Shown: one piece after another, positions 15,565-24,580 of the stretch
Position numbering within the stretch: position 1 is the first letter of the stretch
How the letters are laid out: every line of letters begins with the position of its first letter
The notes under the pieces: model-generated
What the model was told of the DNA's origin: nothing
Databases searched by the model: none
Seen by the model: only the letters and a program-made list of their open reading frames with translations
Made by a program: the position numbers and the translations under genes
IMG/VR virus record: IMGVR_UViG_3300032242_002041
Location: 124,001 to 188,000 of that record
Origin: a virus
DNA: 64,000 nt
Strand: one strand, 5' to 3'

Positions 15565-16698
15565 TTAAAATGTTAGTGGATAATATTTTGATCGAATCAT
15601 TGGTATAGCAAACAAATTGTCGGTGGTCATTCCAAAGTATTTTCCAGCCGAATCGTGATAGACATTTAACATTGATTTAACATAATCTTTAAACCATTTA
15701 GTATCTCTAGCACTATCAAACACTTCTTTACTTTGGCCTTGAAGCCTAGCTGTAGTGTAGTCGTTAGGATTATCAACTATCAACTTACAACCCCAATTGG
15801 CTATGTGTGGGTTTTTGCTGTTGGCCAAATCGCCATACCTTCCGGAGGCCAGGCTATATTCTAACCAATCAAATTTAATTGGACTGTGTAAATCATTGTA
15901 GTCAGCTAGATCTCTTGCATCTCGAGCATTAGGATGCTTGTTTTTTATATATTTAAACAGCATGTAGGATTGCTTGACATGTAATTCTGGTAAATCTGAA
16001 GTAAGGAAAAAGCATTCCATGCTAGGGCAATTCATTGGCCTAACATAATTGATATCATCTTGAAAACTATATACTCGGCCGTCTTCATCAAACTGTAATC
16101 TAGGCTTTTCGTATCCAATAATGGACATCACATCTCGGCCCATCATTGTGCATATTTTGTCATGCTCTACTTTCATGCCGCCATGCAAGTTAAATGTATA
16201 ACGTTCTGCTGTGTCCCAAATCCAATCTTCAGAGTGATACTTTTTTTCTAAAAATCCTAACTCTTCGTCGTCAACCATGATTTGACAATGGGGATCGTAC
16301 AGTCCTTTGTCAAAAAATTCATATACTTGACGATACTGTGATTGATATCTCTCGCCTTTTCTAACTCTGGTATACAGCATATCAATGTGTATATTATTGC
16401 GTTCAAATACTTTGTAAATGGTGTAGGCATCTGTGCCGCCACTGAAGTGTAGAACAATTGGTTTGTCTTGTGCTCTTGCTTTTTCAGCAACTTGGTGAGC
16501 TCGTATATCTAATAAACTATCCCAGCTGAGACTGGGCTCAACTGCCCAATTGACTGCATCAAACGCTGATTCAAAAAGATTGAATTTTATTTTTTGATTG
16601 GTTTTGTATGCGTAATTGGCAGCTTGAAATTTATTGAGAAAAAATTGATTGCCAACTTGATAGTGCATTTCATTCATAAAAATACTTATGCTGGGCAT
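15565..16698 (-). CDS. PP-loop ATP pyrophosphatase family protein (copy 1)
   Basis: 377 residues from ATG 16698 (other starts at 16677 are possible). The N-terminal cap MHYQVGNQFFLNKFQAA is shared with the copies at 26529 (YYQVGNQFFNHK) and 33710 (YYHVGDKTFYGK). The PP-loop is VLHFSGGTDAYTIYKVF (about residues 88-104), where copy 3 has SGGGDS and copy 2 SGGRDS. PP-loop enzymes (asparagine synthetase, QueC, TilS, PAPS reductase) activate a substrate with ATP as an adenylate. No glutaminase domain and no QueC zinc motif are present, so the substrate is unknown. Confidence 0.65.
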   Translation of the reverse strand: MPSISIFMNEMHYQVGNQFFLNKFQAANYAYKTNQKIKFNLFESAFDAVNWAVEPSLSWDSLLDIRAHQVAEKARAQDKPIVLHFSGGTDAYTIYKVFERNNIHIDMLYTRVRKGERYQSQYRQVYEFFDKGLYDPHCQIMVDDEELGFLEKKYHSEDWIWDTAERYTFNLHGGMKVEHDKICTMMGRDVMSIIGYEKPRLQFDEDGRVYSFQDDINYVRPMNCPSMECFFLTSDLPELHVKQSYMLFKYIKNKHPNARDARDLADYNDLHSPIKFDWLEYSLASGRYGDLANSKNPHIANWGCKLIVDNPNDYTTARLQGQSKEVFDSARDTKWFKDYVKSMLNVYHDSAGKYFGMTTDNLFAIPMIRSKYYPLTF

Positions 16699-16732
16699 AA
16701 TTTTGATAATTAAATATATCCCCGGAGAAAAC

Positions 16733-17683
16733 ATGAAATATTTACTATTACTGTTGGCATTAATGGCGCCAATTATTGCCAATGCATTTGAGCCGCAAAA
16801 AAATCCTATTCAAATTGTTGTTTCGGCAGCACCAGGCGGCCCGGCTGACCAATTTGCCAGACTGTTTTCAGAATTTTTAACAACCCGTGGATATCCTGCT
16901 ACGGTAGTTAACAAACCAGGCGCTAATCGTACCTTGGGTGGTAATTATATCGAGTCCATTCCAGGTAATAATTATACCTTAATAGTTGGCACCAAATCAG
17001 ATTCCTTAATTAACACCATTGTAAAACCAGCTGGAATTCGATATAACGAAACAACATACACCCCGCTGGGAATGATTGGTTATGATTCCAACGTTTTCCT
17101 AATTAATAAATCACAAATACACAGCAGAGATATTACCATGTTCTTAGAAGAATATCGAGTCAACAACAAAAAAATTAATTTTGGTGTTCCTGGAATAGTT
17201 GCCGAGCTTGCTATCAGGGATTTTGTGCGGCCAACAGGCATAGAACCAACTATCTTACAATTTAAATCTTCCTCCGAAGTCACTGCCGCAGTGGCCGCAG
17301 GAACTGTACAAGTAGGAGTAAACGAGCTCACGGCATCGTTGCCTATGATTCGTTCAGGGTATGTTGGTGCGTTGGCAATTACAGCCCCACTAGGATCCAT
17401 TCATAGAAGTCCAAGTTTGCCTAATATTGAAGTAGTTCAAGAAGTTAATAAAAAATTTAATCGACACCACAATCAATGGTTTGGATTTTTTGGTCCTCAT
17501 GACATGAAACCTGAGGCTGTTAAATTTTACTCTGATATGATTGTTGCGTGGCAAACAGATCCTGTTGCTAAGGAAAAAATAGCCTTGCTAATTAATCCTA
17601 AAATAATGAACTCTCAGCAGTTTGAATCGTTCTATAGAGATCAGTTCGTGCAAGCCAAGAAGCTACTGCAAACCAGTGAATGA
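16733..17683 (+). CDS. TctC/Bug-type solute-binding protein (copy 1)
   Basis: 316 residues from ATG 16733 (GGAG ribosome site). Signal peptide MKYLLLLLALMAPIIANA, cleavage likely after ANA. Then IQIVVSAAPGGPADQFARLF, the diagnostic (V)(P)(F/A)xPGGxxDxxAR ligand loop of the tripartite tricarboxylate (TTT) binding-protein family, and later QWFGFFGP. In bacteria these periplasmic proteins capture carboxylates for TctA/TctB; no transporter membrane genes are present here. A phage copy is unusual and could steal or sequester a metabolite in the periplasm, or act as a decoy. Overlaps the next gene by 8 bases. Confidence 0.8.
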   Translation: MKYLLLLLALMAPIIANAFEPQKNPIQIVVSAAPGGPADQFARLFSEFLTTRGYPATVVNKPGANRTLGGNYIESIPGNNYTLIVGTKSDSLINTIVKPAGIRYNETTYTPLGMIGYDSNVFLINKSQIHSRDITMFLEEYRVNNKKINFGVPGIVAELAIRDFVRPTGIEPTILQFKSSSEVTAAVAAGTVQVGVNELTASLPMIRSGYVGALAITAPLGSIHRSPSLPNIEVVQEVNKKFNRHHNQWFGFFGPHDMKPEAVKFYSDMIVAWQTDPVAKEKIALLINPKIMNSQQFESFYRDQFVQAKKLLQTSE

Positions 17684-18341
17684 CATAACTATCTTTTATC
17701 AGGGTGCATCCGGCGGGTTTGCTCTATACTACTATCTACTACTAAGCGGCAAGTATCAGTATGATATCCCCACAGTAAAACAGATGATCGGCCAACAGTT
17801 TCCTGACTCGTTAAACAAAAATCGTTCAAGCTGGAAATCAAATGAGTTTTGGCCCGACAACGCTCAACTTAAAGATACACAGGGTAAAAAAATATTTCTA
17901 ATATGTAATCCATTGTTTGTTGATTCCATGTATGATATGCATAAAACTGTTAGCAATGATACTTACAAAATTTTACTCTACACTGATATACATCTACAGC
18001 TTCGTATGGCCTATGATAAGCAGGCCTACTGGTTTACATCAATAAGTCGACAAATGTTTAACGCACCTCGTAGCACTAAAAAGTATCTAAAGCGAATTAT
18101 TAATTCTAGCCTAGACTACAGGGATATTCAAGTAGATCCAGTATTTTTGGATGTAGTAGAAAAATTTTCACCAGATCAATTAATTAGACTGGAAGATTTT
18201 GTTAATTCTGCAACGATAAATAATTTTGCACCACCAAATCAGGATCAACGTGATTTTTTGAAATATTGGTTATCGTTGCAATCTCCTAAGGCAATACAGT
18301 TGATTGAAAAATACTATCGCACTCCTTTTACATTATGTTAA
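17676..18341 (+). CDS. Nucleotide-loop protein, possibly sulfotransferase-like
   Basis: 221 residues, started at GTG 17676 (VNDITIFYQGASGGFALYYYL), which overlaps the previous stop by 8 bases; a longer frame runs into the TctC gene. The loop YQGASGGF in a strand-loop-helix setting recalls the loop at the start of 13569-14198. The rest has charged helices and a KYLKRIINSSLDYRD stretch. I cannot name a family with confidence. Confidence 0.4.
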   Translation: MNDITIFYQGASGGFALYYYLLLSGKYQYDIPTVKQMIGQQFPDSLNKNRSSWKSNEFWPDNAQLKDTQGKKIFLICNPLFVDSMYDMHKTVSNDTYKILLYTDIHLQLRMAYDKQAYWFTSISRQMFNAPRSTKKYLKRIINSSLDYRDIQVDPVFLDVVEKFSPDQLIRLEDFVNSATINNFAPPNQDQRDFLKYWLSLQSPKAIQLIEKYYRTPFTLC

Positions 18342-18796
18342 ATTTTGAATACATTGATTTACCACCTATCCCAGAGATCTTATATCCGGACATTTATGCA
18401 TCGTTTAGCACTCCGCAGTATAATATTCATAGCTCAGGATACAAGATATGCAACTGCCCAGAATCTGTATACAAGTGGGTAGCTACGGTGTTTGATCCAA
18501 ACATATACAAATATGATTGTGTAAATGCACAGGAAATAACTGCGGACATGATTATACACAAGGACTGGCGAAGAAAGCTAGTATATAATTTTATTCTTGA
18601 ATCAGGAAACGACAGCGTTGAAACTTGCTTTTATCGAGAAAAAAATCCTGCTACCCTAATAGAACGCCATATAATTGAACCGGGTCGCTGGCATAGACTT
18701 AATGTTGATGCATGGCACAATGCTCAAGGATTAACTCCTGGCGATCGTAGAGTAGCCCTGTGCGTATTCAAACAAGCTAACCGCGACAGTTCATAA
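18335..18796 (+). CDS. Fe(II)/2-oxoglutarate oxygenase-like protein (type A, copy 2)
   Basis: 153 residues. IIHKDWRRKLVYNFILE (H-x-D, about residues 71-87), DSVETCFYREK and WHRLNVDAWHNAQG (distal His, about residues 124-137) match the pattern of the protein at 14245. R-V-A-L-C-V-F follows as the 2OG-side strand. Shorter than copy 1 but with all putative metal ligands. Overlaps the previous gene by 7 bases. Confidence 0.55.
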   Translation: MLNFEYIDLPPIPEILYPDIYASFSTPQYNIHSSGYKICNCPESVYKWVATVFDPNIYKYDCVNAQEITADMIIHKDWRRKLVYNFILESGNDSVETCFYREKNPATLIERHIIEPGRWHRLNVDAWHNAQGLTPGDRRVALCVFKQANRDSS

Positions 18797-18801
18797 TTAA
18801 T

Positions 18802-19365
18802 ATGACTCAACTTGATCAAACAATTGTTAATAATTTTTATCGGAACAGAATTGAACCTGTTGCTGACGCACTACAGCGATTAAAAAGTCTAAAGTATTCT
18901 GGGCTCGCCCTGGTTAATAAAATTAACGCAACAGAATCAGTTGTGGATATAGGTTGCGGTAATAATATCTTCAAACAATTTATACCCAACTTAACGGGCG
19001 TTGACCCAATGTATGAGTCAGCTGACTATCAAACAGATCTTCAAAGTTTTGTAACAGATAAAAAATTTGATGTGGCATTTTGTTTGGGTAGTATTAACTA
19101 TGGCACAGTAGACAACATCACACAACAAATACAAAAAGTTATTGACTTGCTAACACCCGGTGGAAGAATTTATTGGCGCATTAAGTTAGGTCCGCATGCG
19201 CCAGGGGATATCAATAGTGCCGCTAACAAGTATCCGTGGACTCTAGCAGATATCTACCGGTTTGCTGAGCAGTTTGGATTCCGTGTGGCAGAACTTCAAG
19301 AGGAAGTGATAACCACTGGCGAACCAAACCCAGAACGCATATATGCGGAATGGACTAGACTATGA
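18802..19365 (+). CDS. Class I SAM-dependent methyltransferase
   Basis: 187 residues. Motif I is SVVDIGCGNNIFKQF (about residues 45-59), followed by LTGVDPMYE (motif II acidic residue replaced by the D of GVDP), then FDVAFCLGSINYGTVD (motif IV) and LLTPGGRIYWRIKLG (motif V). This is the standard order for small-molecule methyltransferases. ATGA overlap with the radical SAM gene suggests joint action. The substrate is unknown. Confidence 0.75.
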   Translation: MTQLDQTIVNNFYRNRIEPVADALQRLKSLKYSGLALVNKINATESVVDIGCGNNIFKQFIPNLTGVDPMYESADYQTDLQSFVTDKKFDVAFCLGSINYGTVDNITQQIQKVIDLLTPGGRIYWRIKLGPHAPGDINSAANKYPWTLADIYRFAEQFGFRVAELQEEVITTGEPNPERIYAEWTRL

Positions 19366-20930
19366 AACAGTACGAAGTTGTCTTAATGACAGATACGTTC
19401 AAATACCACTGGCCTGCTTCGCGTCCATTGGCTATCTATCGCTTGGCCAGCCATTTGCGGGACAATGATATCACTGTAAAAACTGCAAATAAATTTTTGC
19501 ATATGACCATGGATCAATTCAAACGATGTATTGATCTTTATGTCTCTGACGCTACCGTACTTGTAGGCATCAGTGCCACAGTAATGTTTGATTACCCAAA
19601 GGGATGGTTTTTTGGCATTTCAGACGAGGAAATGTTAGAACGAATTGCTTATATTAAAAGTCGCAATCCTGCCGTAAAAGTAGTGGTAGGCGGAGCACAA
19701 GCCGATATTATGGACAACGAATTTTTACAAACCTTTAAGACCATTGACTATGTTTGCCAAGGTCAAGGCGAAAACATTCTACTGGCCATTTATCGACATC
19801 TTAAGTGGGGAGAAAAGCTACGATCCAGCGGACTTGAGTCGCCAAAAATTATAACAGAAAATTTTTACAAATACGAGGATTTTTGTTCAAGTAAGAACAC
19901 TTTTACCGAAGACGATGACATTGTGCCCAGAGAAGCACTACCGTTAGAAATTGCCCGCGGCTGTATTTTTAAATGTAAATTTTGTGCCTACGATTTAACA
20001 CAGAAAAAGTTTATGGACTACACAAAGACTTTTGATAACCTACGAGCTGAATTTATTAATAATTACGAAAATTTTCAAACCCAGCACTACTATACTTCGG
20101 ATGATTTGATCAACGACAGCGTGGAAAAGGTCGATATGTTGTTGGCTGTTACTGAATCTTTGCCTTTTAAAATTTATCTTGGCGGCTACATTCGTTTAGA
20201 TTTGGTGCGCAGATATCCAGACATGATTGAAAAATTAAAACGCATTGGGCTAGTAGGAGGGTTTGTTGGCATTGAAACCATCAATGATAAGAGCGGCCGC
20301 GCTGTAGGCAAAGGGCTAGGACGTCAACGTATCGAAGAAGCACTACAACAATGCAAGGATGTCTGGCAAGGGGAAGTTTATATACAAGCCGGGTTTATAC
20401 TTGGGTTGCCACACGACACAGTCGAAACAGGACCCGAGCTATACGAGTGGGGCAAGGCGGCAATTGATAATAGCCTAATTCATAAATTAAATATACAGCC
20501 GTTAAAAATTAACCCCAACCTAGGAAAATCTGACATAAACGAACATCCTGAAACTTATGGCTATCAAATTGAGTTAGAAGGTGCAAAGACAATATTTGCT
20601 CATCAAGCCCTGGTCAAAAAACCCAAAGGCATACACGACACAGCTGAGTGGAAAACAGAAACATATAATTCTAAACAAGCTGTAACAGACGCCGCACGAT
20701 ATAATACAGAATTAACACAGAGACAAGTAATACCTGAGTATGCCATAAGTCCGTTTGGATTGCCTATGATTTTGGCACTGCTACCCAAGGATCTTGCCGA
20801 ACAGTTTGTACGATATAATACCAGATTCATACCAGCCACAGACGAAATGACCAATAGATTTAAATCTGCATTGACAAGAAACTATAATAATTACGAACAA
20901 GCGTATTTTAAAAAGTTGTTACAACTTTAA
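19362..20930 (+). CDS. B12-binding-type radical SAM enzyme (copy 1)
   Basis: 522 residues. The N-terminal part (about 1-150) has a Rossmann-like layout (TVLVGISATVMF ... VKVVVGGAQADIMD ... DYVCQGQGENILLAIY) like the cobalamin-binding domains of class B enzymes. The radical SAM cluster motif is LEIARGCIFKCKFCAY (CxxxCxxC, about residues 196-211). GGYIRLD and GGFVGIET follow in the TIM barrel. Such enzymes methylate or rearrange unactivated carbons or phosphinates. Its twin lies tail-to-tail at 20927-22387. The cluster with a methyltransferase suggests tailoring of one product. Confidence 0.8.
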   Translation: MKQYEVVLMTDTFKYHWPASRPLAIYRLASHLRDNDITVKTANKFLHMTMDQFKRCIDLYVSDATVLVGISATVMFDYPKGWFFGISDEEMLERIAYIKSRNPAVKVVVGGAQADIMDNEFLQTFKTIDYVCQGQGENILLAIYRHLKWGEKLRSSGLESPKIITENFYKYEDFCSSKNTFTEDDDIVPREALPLEIARGCIFKCKFCAYDLTQKKFMDYTKTFDNLRAEFINNYENFQTQHYYTSDDLINDSVEKVDMLLAVTESLPFKIYLGGYIRLDLVRRYPDMIEKLKRIGLVGGFVGIETINDKSGRAVGKGLGRQRIEEALQQCKDVWQGEVYIQAGFILGLPHDTVETGPELYEWGKAAIDNSLIHKLNIQPLKINPNLGKSDINEHPETYGYQIELEGAKTIFAHQALVKKPKGIHDTAEWKTETYNSKQAVTDAARYNTELTQRQVIPEYAISPFGLPMILALLPKDLAEQFVRYNTRFIPATDEMTNRFKSALTRNYNNYEQAYFKKLLQL

Positions 20931-22387
20931 GTTTTAGAAAAGTAGTCTAATTTTTTTTGCTTGTATTGATCAACAAATTTATTAGTGTTAACGGCCAGCA
21001 CTTCAAAAGGATTTATTGTTGATTGTGCAGGGTGATATTTTGTCCACCAGCTGATAGATTCATAAACCACAGACATATCAAATATCATCCACGGGTTGCA
21101 CTTGATATTACCGGCAGATTGACGGTTAAGCTCATCACACAGGCCAATTGCTTGAGGTAGTGTTAATTGATCATTTTCCCATGCAACTAAACTAAGCCCT
21201 CGATCTCGTAATCCTCTACCCGATGGTATAGTTGTCTGTTTAACAGTTTCTTTATAGCCATACTTTGCGTAGTCCTGTTCAATAGGACTTAACACTTCGC
21301 CAGACCCGTTGTTTTGTTTAATTGACAAAGGAAACCAATACCACATGTCCATGGGTCGTTCGGTGTTTAGCCACTCACATATTTCTCTTTGTTTTTCAAC
21401 TGTGTCTTTAGGTAGCCCAGCAATAAAAGTACCGTAGATGAACAAGTCAGGATATTGTAGTCGAATGTCTTTTAGGTATTGTACCAGCAGGGTTGGATCA
21501 ACTGTTTTGCCTATAAGTCGACCTGTATCTTTGTTTAAGGAATCAATTCCAAAATGCACAGCAACTACTCCGGCTTTGACTAGTTTGTCTAATAGCCCGG
21601 GCTGTTTGTATAATAAATCGAGCCGCAGGAAGCAAACCACTTGAATAGGTTCGGGAATAAGAGTTGAAATATGTAGTAGTAAGTTGGCTTTTTCGTCAGT
21701 GTCATTAAACGTGCTATCTATTATTGAAAATTTGGTAATACCATAGTGTTGATAGGCATACAGGAATTCGTCAACAATGGCCTGCTCGCTCTTTTCAAAA
21801 TCTTGTTTACGGACGCCAATTGCACTGTGGTTGCAAAATGAACATTTAAAAATACAACCTCTTGAAAAAGTCACAACCTGAAATTCGTTAGGATCAACAA
21901 AGTCAGTGGGCAAATATTTGATACTAAACGCACTGGCCTTCATGTCGTTAGGATAGTCACGACTGGCGTTTACCAGCTGATTGGCGGATTTAACTGTGCT
22001 AGGATTTTGAAGTATTTCTAGAACAGCAGTTTCGGCGAAACCCTCCACATAGTAATCGGCATTGGCATAGTTTAAGCGCAATACTCGTTCGCCAAAAATT
22101 ATAATTTTAGCATCGGGGACTATGATTTTGATCTTGGTGTAGAGCAACTCCCAGTCATTGTACCTTTTGTCCAGGGTAGAAACCATGCATATAAATTCTG
22201 GTTGGTTATTTTTGATTATGCTGGACAACTCATCCACAGTAAAATCATGAAGAAAATCAACTACATCTACTTGAATGTTGTGCCCTCTAAGAAAGCTGGC
22301 CATGACATGTGCAGCAGAATTACGTTTAATTCCTTGACGATATCCGTTGTATTGATTCCAATTGTCTGAGAATATTAAACCGTGCAT
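20927..22387 (-). CDS. B12-binding-type radical SAM enzyme (copy 2)
   Basis: 486 residues. The N-terminal domain includes HNIQVDVVDFLHDFTVDELSS and FICMVSTLDKRYNDW, then FGERVLRLNYANADYYVEGFAE. The Fe-S motif is VTFSRGCIFKCSFCNHSAIG (CxxxCxxC, about residues 172-191). Later VHFGIDSLNKDTGRLIGK and IAGLPKDTVEKQ parallel copy 1 (VGIETINDKSGRAVGK and LGLPHDTVETG), so they are homologous along their length. Convergent with copy 1 by 4 bases. Confidence 0.8.
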   Translation of the reverse strand: MHGLIFSDNWNQYNGYRQGIKRNSAAHVMASFLRGHNIQVDVVDFLHDFTVDELSSIIKNNQPEFICMVSTLDKRYNDWELLYTKIKIIVPDAKIIIFGERVLRLNYANADYYVEGFAETAVLEILQNPSTVKSANQLVNASRDYPNDMKASAFSIKYLPTDFVDPNEFQVVTFSRGCIFKCSFCNHSAIGVRKQDFEKSEQAIVDEFLYAYQHYGITKFSIIDSTFNDTDEKANLLLHISTLIPEPIQVVCFLRLDLLYKQPGLLDKLVKAGVVAVHFGIDSLNKDTGRLIGKTVDPTLLVQYLKDIRLQYPDLFIYGTFIAGLPKDTVEKQREICEWLNTERPMDMWYWFPLSIKQNNGSGEVLSPIEQDYAKYGYKETVKQTTIPSGRGLRDRGLSLVAWENDQLTLPQAIGLCDELNRQSAGNIKCNPWMIFDMSVVYESISWWTKYHPAQSTINPFEVLAVNTNKFVDQYKQKKLDYFSKT

Positions 22388-22404
22388 GTTTTGATATTTA
22401 GCCC

Positions 22405-22434
22405 AAAAAACCCTGCGATTTTTACATCGCAGGG
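22405..22434 (-). terminator. Rho-independent terminator
   Basis: CCCTGCGA / TCGCAGGG stem with an 8-base loop and TTTTTT on the minus strand. The 5' arm of the stem covers the last codons of the phosphoesterase gene, which ends at 22422. Confidence 0.85.
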
Positions 22435-23027
22435 CCGTTGCCGTTCTTGAAACCTACTTCACCACCTTCTGCCTCGATACGTTTGATAACGTCTTCAAAC
22501 AAGATAGGTGCAAAGTCCGGGGTTTGTTCTACGCATACGCAATGGTAGCGTGGATCAATCTCATCATTGTAAAGAAGTTCACCTGTTTTAACATTAACAC
22601 CACGAATTTTCTTTACGCGATTAGCGTGAAGGTGTCCGTGAATATTAACACCAAAGCGACCAAGACTTTCTGGGTGAACCGGAATATGACTAAGAATCAT
22701 CCCATTCATCACATGGTATCCACGTAGACTTCTAAAGTAAGGAGTATAGTCCTCATCCTTAAAGATGTCGTGATTGCCACGTATGAGAACTTTGTCACCG
22801 TTTAGCCTATCCAGAATAGGCAAGGCTTTGCGGTTAATAACCACATCACCCAAATGGTAAACCTTGTCATTTGGACGGACACGTTCGTTCCATGCGGCAA
22901 CCATGGCTTCGTCCATTTCCTTGGGATCAGTCCATGGGCGAAGTTTTGTAACACCATCCGTGCGGGTGAAGCGACACACACCAGCATGACCAAAGTGTGT
23001 ATCGCTTGTTAAAAATACTGCTGGCAT
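22422..23027 (-). CDS. Calcineurin-like metallophosphoesterase
   Basis: 201 residues with all family motifs in order: TSDTHFGHAG (D-x-H), HLGDVVIN (GD), VLIRGNHDIF (GNHD), LSHIPVHPE (H) and NIHGHLHAN (GHxH). A dimetal phosphoesterase; phage members are thought to act on cyclic nucleotides or nucleic-acid ends, but the substrate is unknown. Promoter at 23060-23088, AAAGGAGCC ribosome site, and its own terminator, so a single-gene unit. Confidence 0.85.
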   Translation of the reverse strand: MPAVFLTSDTHFGHAGVCRFTRTDGVTKLRPWTDPKEMDEAMVAAWNERVRPNDKVYHLGDVVINRKALPILDRLNGDKVLIRGNHDIFKDEDYTPYFRSLRGYHVMNGMILSHIPVHPESLGRFGVNIHGHLHANRVKKIRGVNVKTGELLYNDEIDPRYHCVCVEQTPDFAPILFEDVIKRIEAEGGEVGFKNGNGPAM

Positions 23028-23059
23028 ATTCGGCTCCTTTCTTCGATGATCTATACGCT

Positions 23060-23088
23060 ATTGTACTACAACTGGTAAAACTTGTCAA
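23060..23088 (-). promoter_or_regulatory. Sigma70-type promoter of the phosphoesterase gene
   Basis: TTGACA (23083-23088), 17-bp spacer, TACAAT (23060-23065). Lies directly after the tRNA-like gene at 23091-23167. Confidence 0.88.
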
Positions 23089-23090
23089 TC

Positions 23091-23167
23091 TGGTGCCCCT
23101 GGTAGGATTCGGACCTACAGATCCCGCCCTCTTAAAGCGGTGACTTTACCAGTTTGTCTACAGGGGT
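23091..23167 (-). tRNA. tRNA with anticodon AAG by folding (Leu by code, isotype uncertain)
   Basis: T-arm GTAGG-TCCGAAT-CCTAC, encoded CCA and acceptor ACCCCTG/CAGGGGC with an A-C mismatch at the first pair. The anticodon stem CCGCT/GGCGG encloses TTAAGAG, giving AAG. A Leu tRNA should have a long variable arm, and this one has about five bases. It may be a degenerate tRNA or one with unusual identity. Confidence 0.6.
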
Positions 23168-23203
23168 ATGATGGATATAAGAGGCAGATTTGAACTGACA
23201 ATT

Positions 23204-24298
23204 TTACAAATTATGTATGCGGTGGTGTAACCAATTTCGCAGAGGGCCAATAAAGTGCTCACGATTTTGAATCCACCAATGATTGTGATCTAACACATTT
23301 TTTAATTTTCTGTAAACAATAAAAGAATCTTTTCTGGCCAGATCAAGCATGGATTGCCAGGCCGCTTGCCATCGTTCACCATCATCGGTTATTTGATCAT
23401 ACGATTCATCTATTATAGAATCAAATGTTTGAAACCCTAGTTGATTTAGGTTGTAAAGGAAATTAGCTGAGCCGAATACTATAAATGGTCTTTTGGCAAA
23501 TAACGGCTTGGCTGTTTTTTCTGTAGGAAAAAAATGATCGTTATTAAAATATGGGGTTCTTGCGGTAGTTTCGGCTACAACACTATAATTCGAGTCGGCA
23601 TAAATTTTCCATGGCACACGGTTTGATTCTCTTTGTTGAAAGGGTACTCCATGACTTCCAGTTATATAACTATGAAAAGAAAGTCCACCGTTGAGTTTTT
23701 CACATACTTGATCTGTTTCGTATTTTTCAAGTCCAGGAGTACGATAAATTGTTTTGCAATTAATATCAGCATTGTTGGAGGTGTAGTTTACAAAACTTTT
23801 TGTTAACAAAGAAGATTGTTTTAGTTGATTAAACAAATAATCTCTATGAGGTTTTTTCAAGCCCAGCAATATATCAAATATATTTTCTTTTGATGTAGAG
23901 TAATTTTGATCTTCAAATTTGTTAAAAGGTGTGCCTACTTCTAACAACATCCAGGGAACCATGAAATAATTTTGATTGTTTATTTTGTCTCCGGTTACTA
24001 AAAGTATATTAGAATTAATATAATATTTTGCAAGTCTATCTTCATAATCGGGCCAAGGAATCCATTCTTTACTAAACACAATAACTAAATCAAACAAAGA
24101 CAAATCAAGTGCTAGTTGTGTAAAAGACTGGCATTGAACTACTGCTATTTTTTTACCGCAATTAAATCGAAATCGAGTATAATTACTGTAGTAATACTTG
24201 CTGTCGATTGGCAGGATATCGTAATGAGGAAATAATTCTCCTGGGCGAATTTCAAACGATTCTAAACAGTGGTCAATATTATATATTTGATTAAACAT
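23204..24298 (-). CDS. TEK-motif glycosyltransferase-like protein (copy 3)
   Basis: 364 residues from ATG 24298; the upstream ATG at 24331 would lie inside tRNA-Cys. Near residues 245-310: FFPTEKTAKPLFAKRPFIVF, NLNQLGFQTFDSIIDESYD. The signature is the same as at 9896 and 12442. The N-terminal half has VVQCQSFTQLALDLSLFDLVIVFSKEW. As in its relatives, only the putative donor-binding region is conserved. It sits within the tRNA region without its own visible promoter. Confidence 0.6.
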   Translation of the reverse strand: MFNQIYNIDHCLESFEIRPGELFPHYDILPIDSKYYYSNYTRFRFNCGKKIAVVQCQSFTQLALDLSLFDLVIVFSKEWIPWPDYEDRLAKYYINSNILLVTGDKINNQNYFMVPWMLLEVGTPFNKFEDQNYSTSKENIFDILLGLKKPHRDYLFNQLKQSSLLTKSFVNYTSNNADINCKTIYRTPGLEKYETDQVCEKLNGGLSFHSYITGSHGVPFQQRESNRVPWKIYADSNYSVVAETTARTPYFNNDHFFPTEKTAKPLFAKRPFIVFGSANFLYNLNQLGFQTFDSIIDESYDQITDDGERWQAAWQSMLDLARKDSFIVYRKLKNVLDHNHWWIQNREHFIGPLRNWLHHRIHNL

Positions 24299-24323
24299 AG
24301 CAGAAACATATTTAATATAGAGT

Positions 24324-24401
24324 TGGAGCAACGGGTAGGATTTGAACCTACGGTGTTAGGGATTTGCAGTCTCTCGCATTGGGCCACTCTGCCACCGTTG
24401 C
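24324..24401 (-). tRNA. tRNA-Cys (anticodon GCA)
   Basis: Acceptor GCAACGG/CCGTTGC, D-arm, anticodon loop CTGCAAA giving GCA, T-arm GTAGG-TTCAAAT-CCTAC, discriminator T, CCA encoded. One mismatch in the anticodon stem. Confidence 0.9.
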
Positions 24402-24407
24402 ATTGTT

Positions 24408-24482
24408 TGGCTCCCCTCGACAGATTCGAACTGCCACGATCGGTTTTGGAGACCGACATGCTACCGTTAACATCAAAGGGGA
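24408..24482 (-). tRNA. tRNA-Trp (anticodon CCA)
   Basis: Acceptor TCCCCTT/GAGGGGA, anticodon loop CTCCAAA giving CCA, T-loop TTCGAAT, discriminator G, CCA encoded. Confidence 0.92.
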
Positions 24483-24487
24483 ATACT

Positions 24488-24561
24488 TGGAGCGGGATAA
24501 GAGAATCGAACTCTTGACCGAAGATTGGAAATCTGCTGTTTTACCATTAAACTAATCCCGC
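24488..24561 (-). tRNA. tRNA-Gly (anticodon TCC)
   Basis: Acceptor GCGGGAT/ATCCCGC, anticodon loop TTTCCAA giving TCC, T-arm AGAG-TTCGATT-CTCT, discriminator T, CCA encoded. Five bases from tRNA-Trp. Confidence 0.95.
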
Positions 24562-24580
24562 TTAGGATTTTACTACAATT

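Noticed and set aside
15565-16698. QueC or asparagine synthetase for the PP-loop proteins.
   Set aside because: No QueC C-x(n)-C-x-x-C zinc site, no glutaminase domain, and longer than QueC; called only as PP-loop family.
23204-24331. Extension of the TEK protein to 24331.
   Set aside because: The upstream part lies in tRNA-Cys sequence; ATG at 24298 leaves the tRNA intact.
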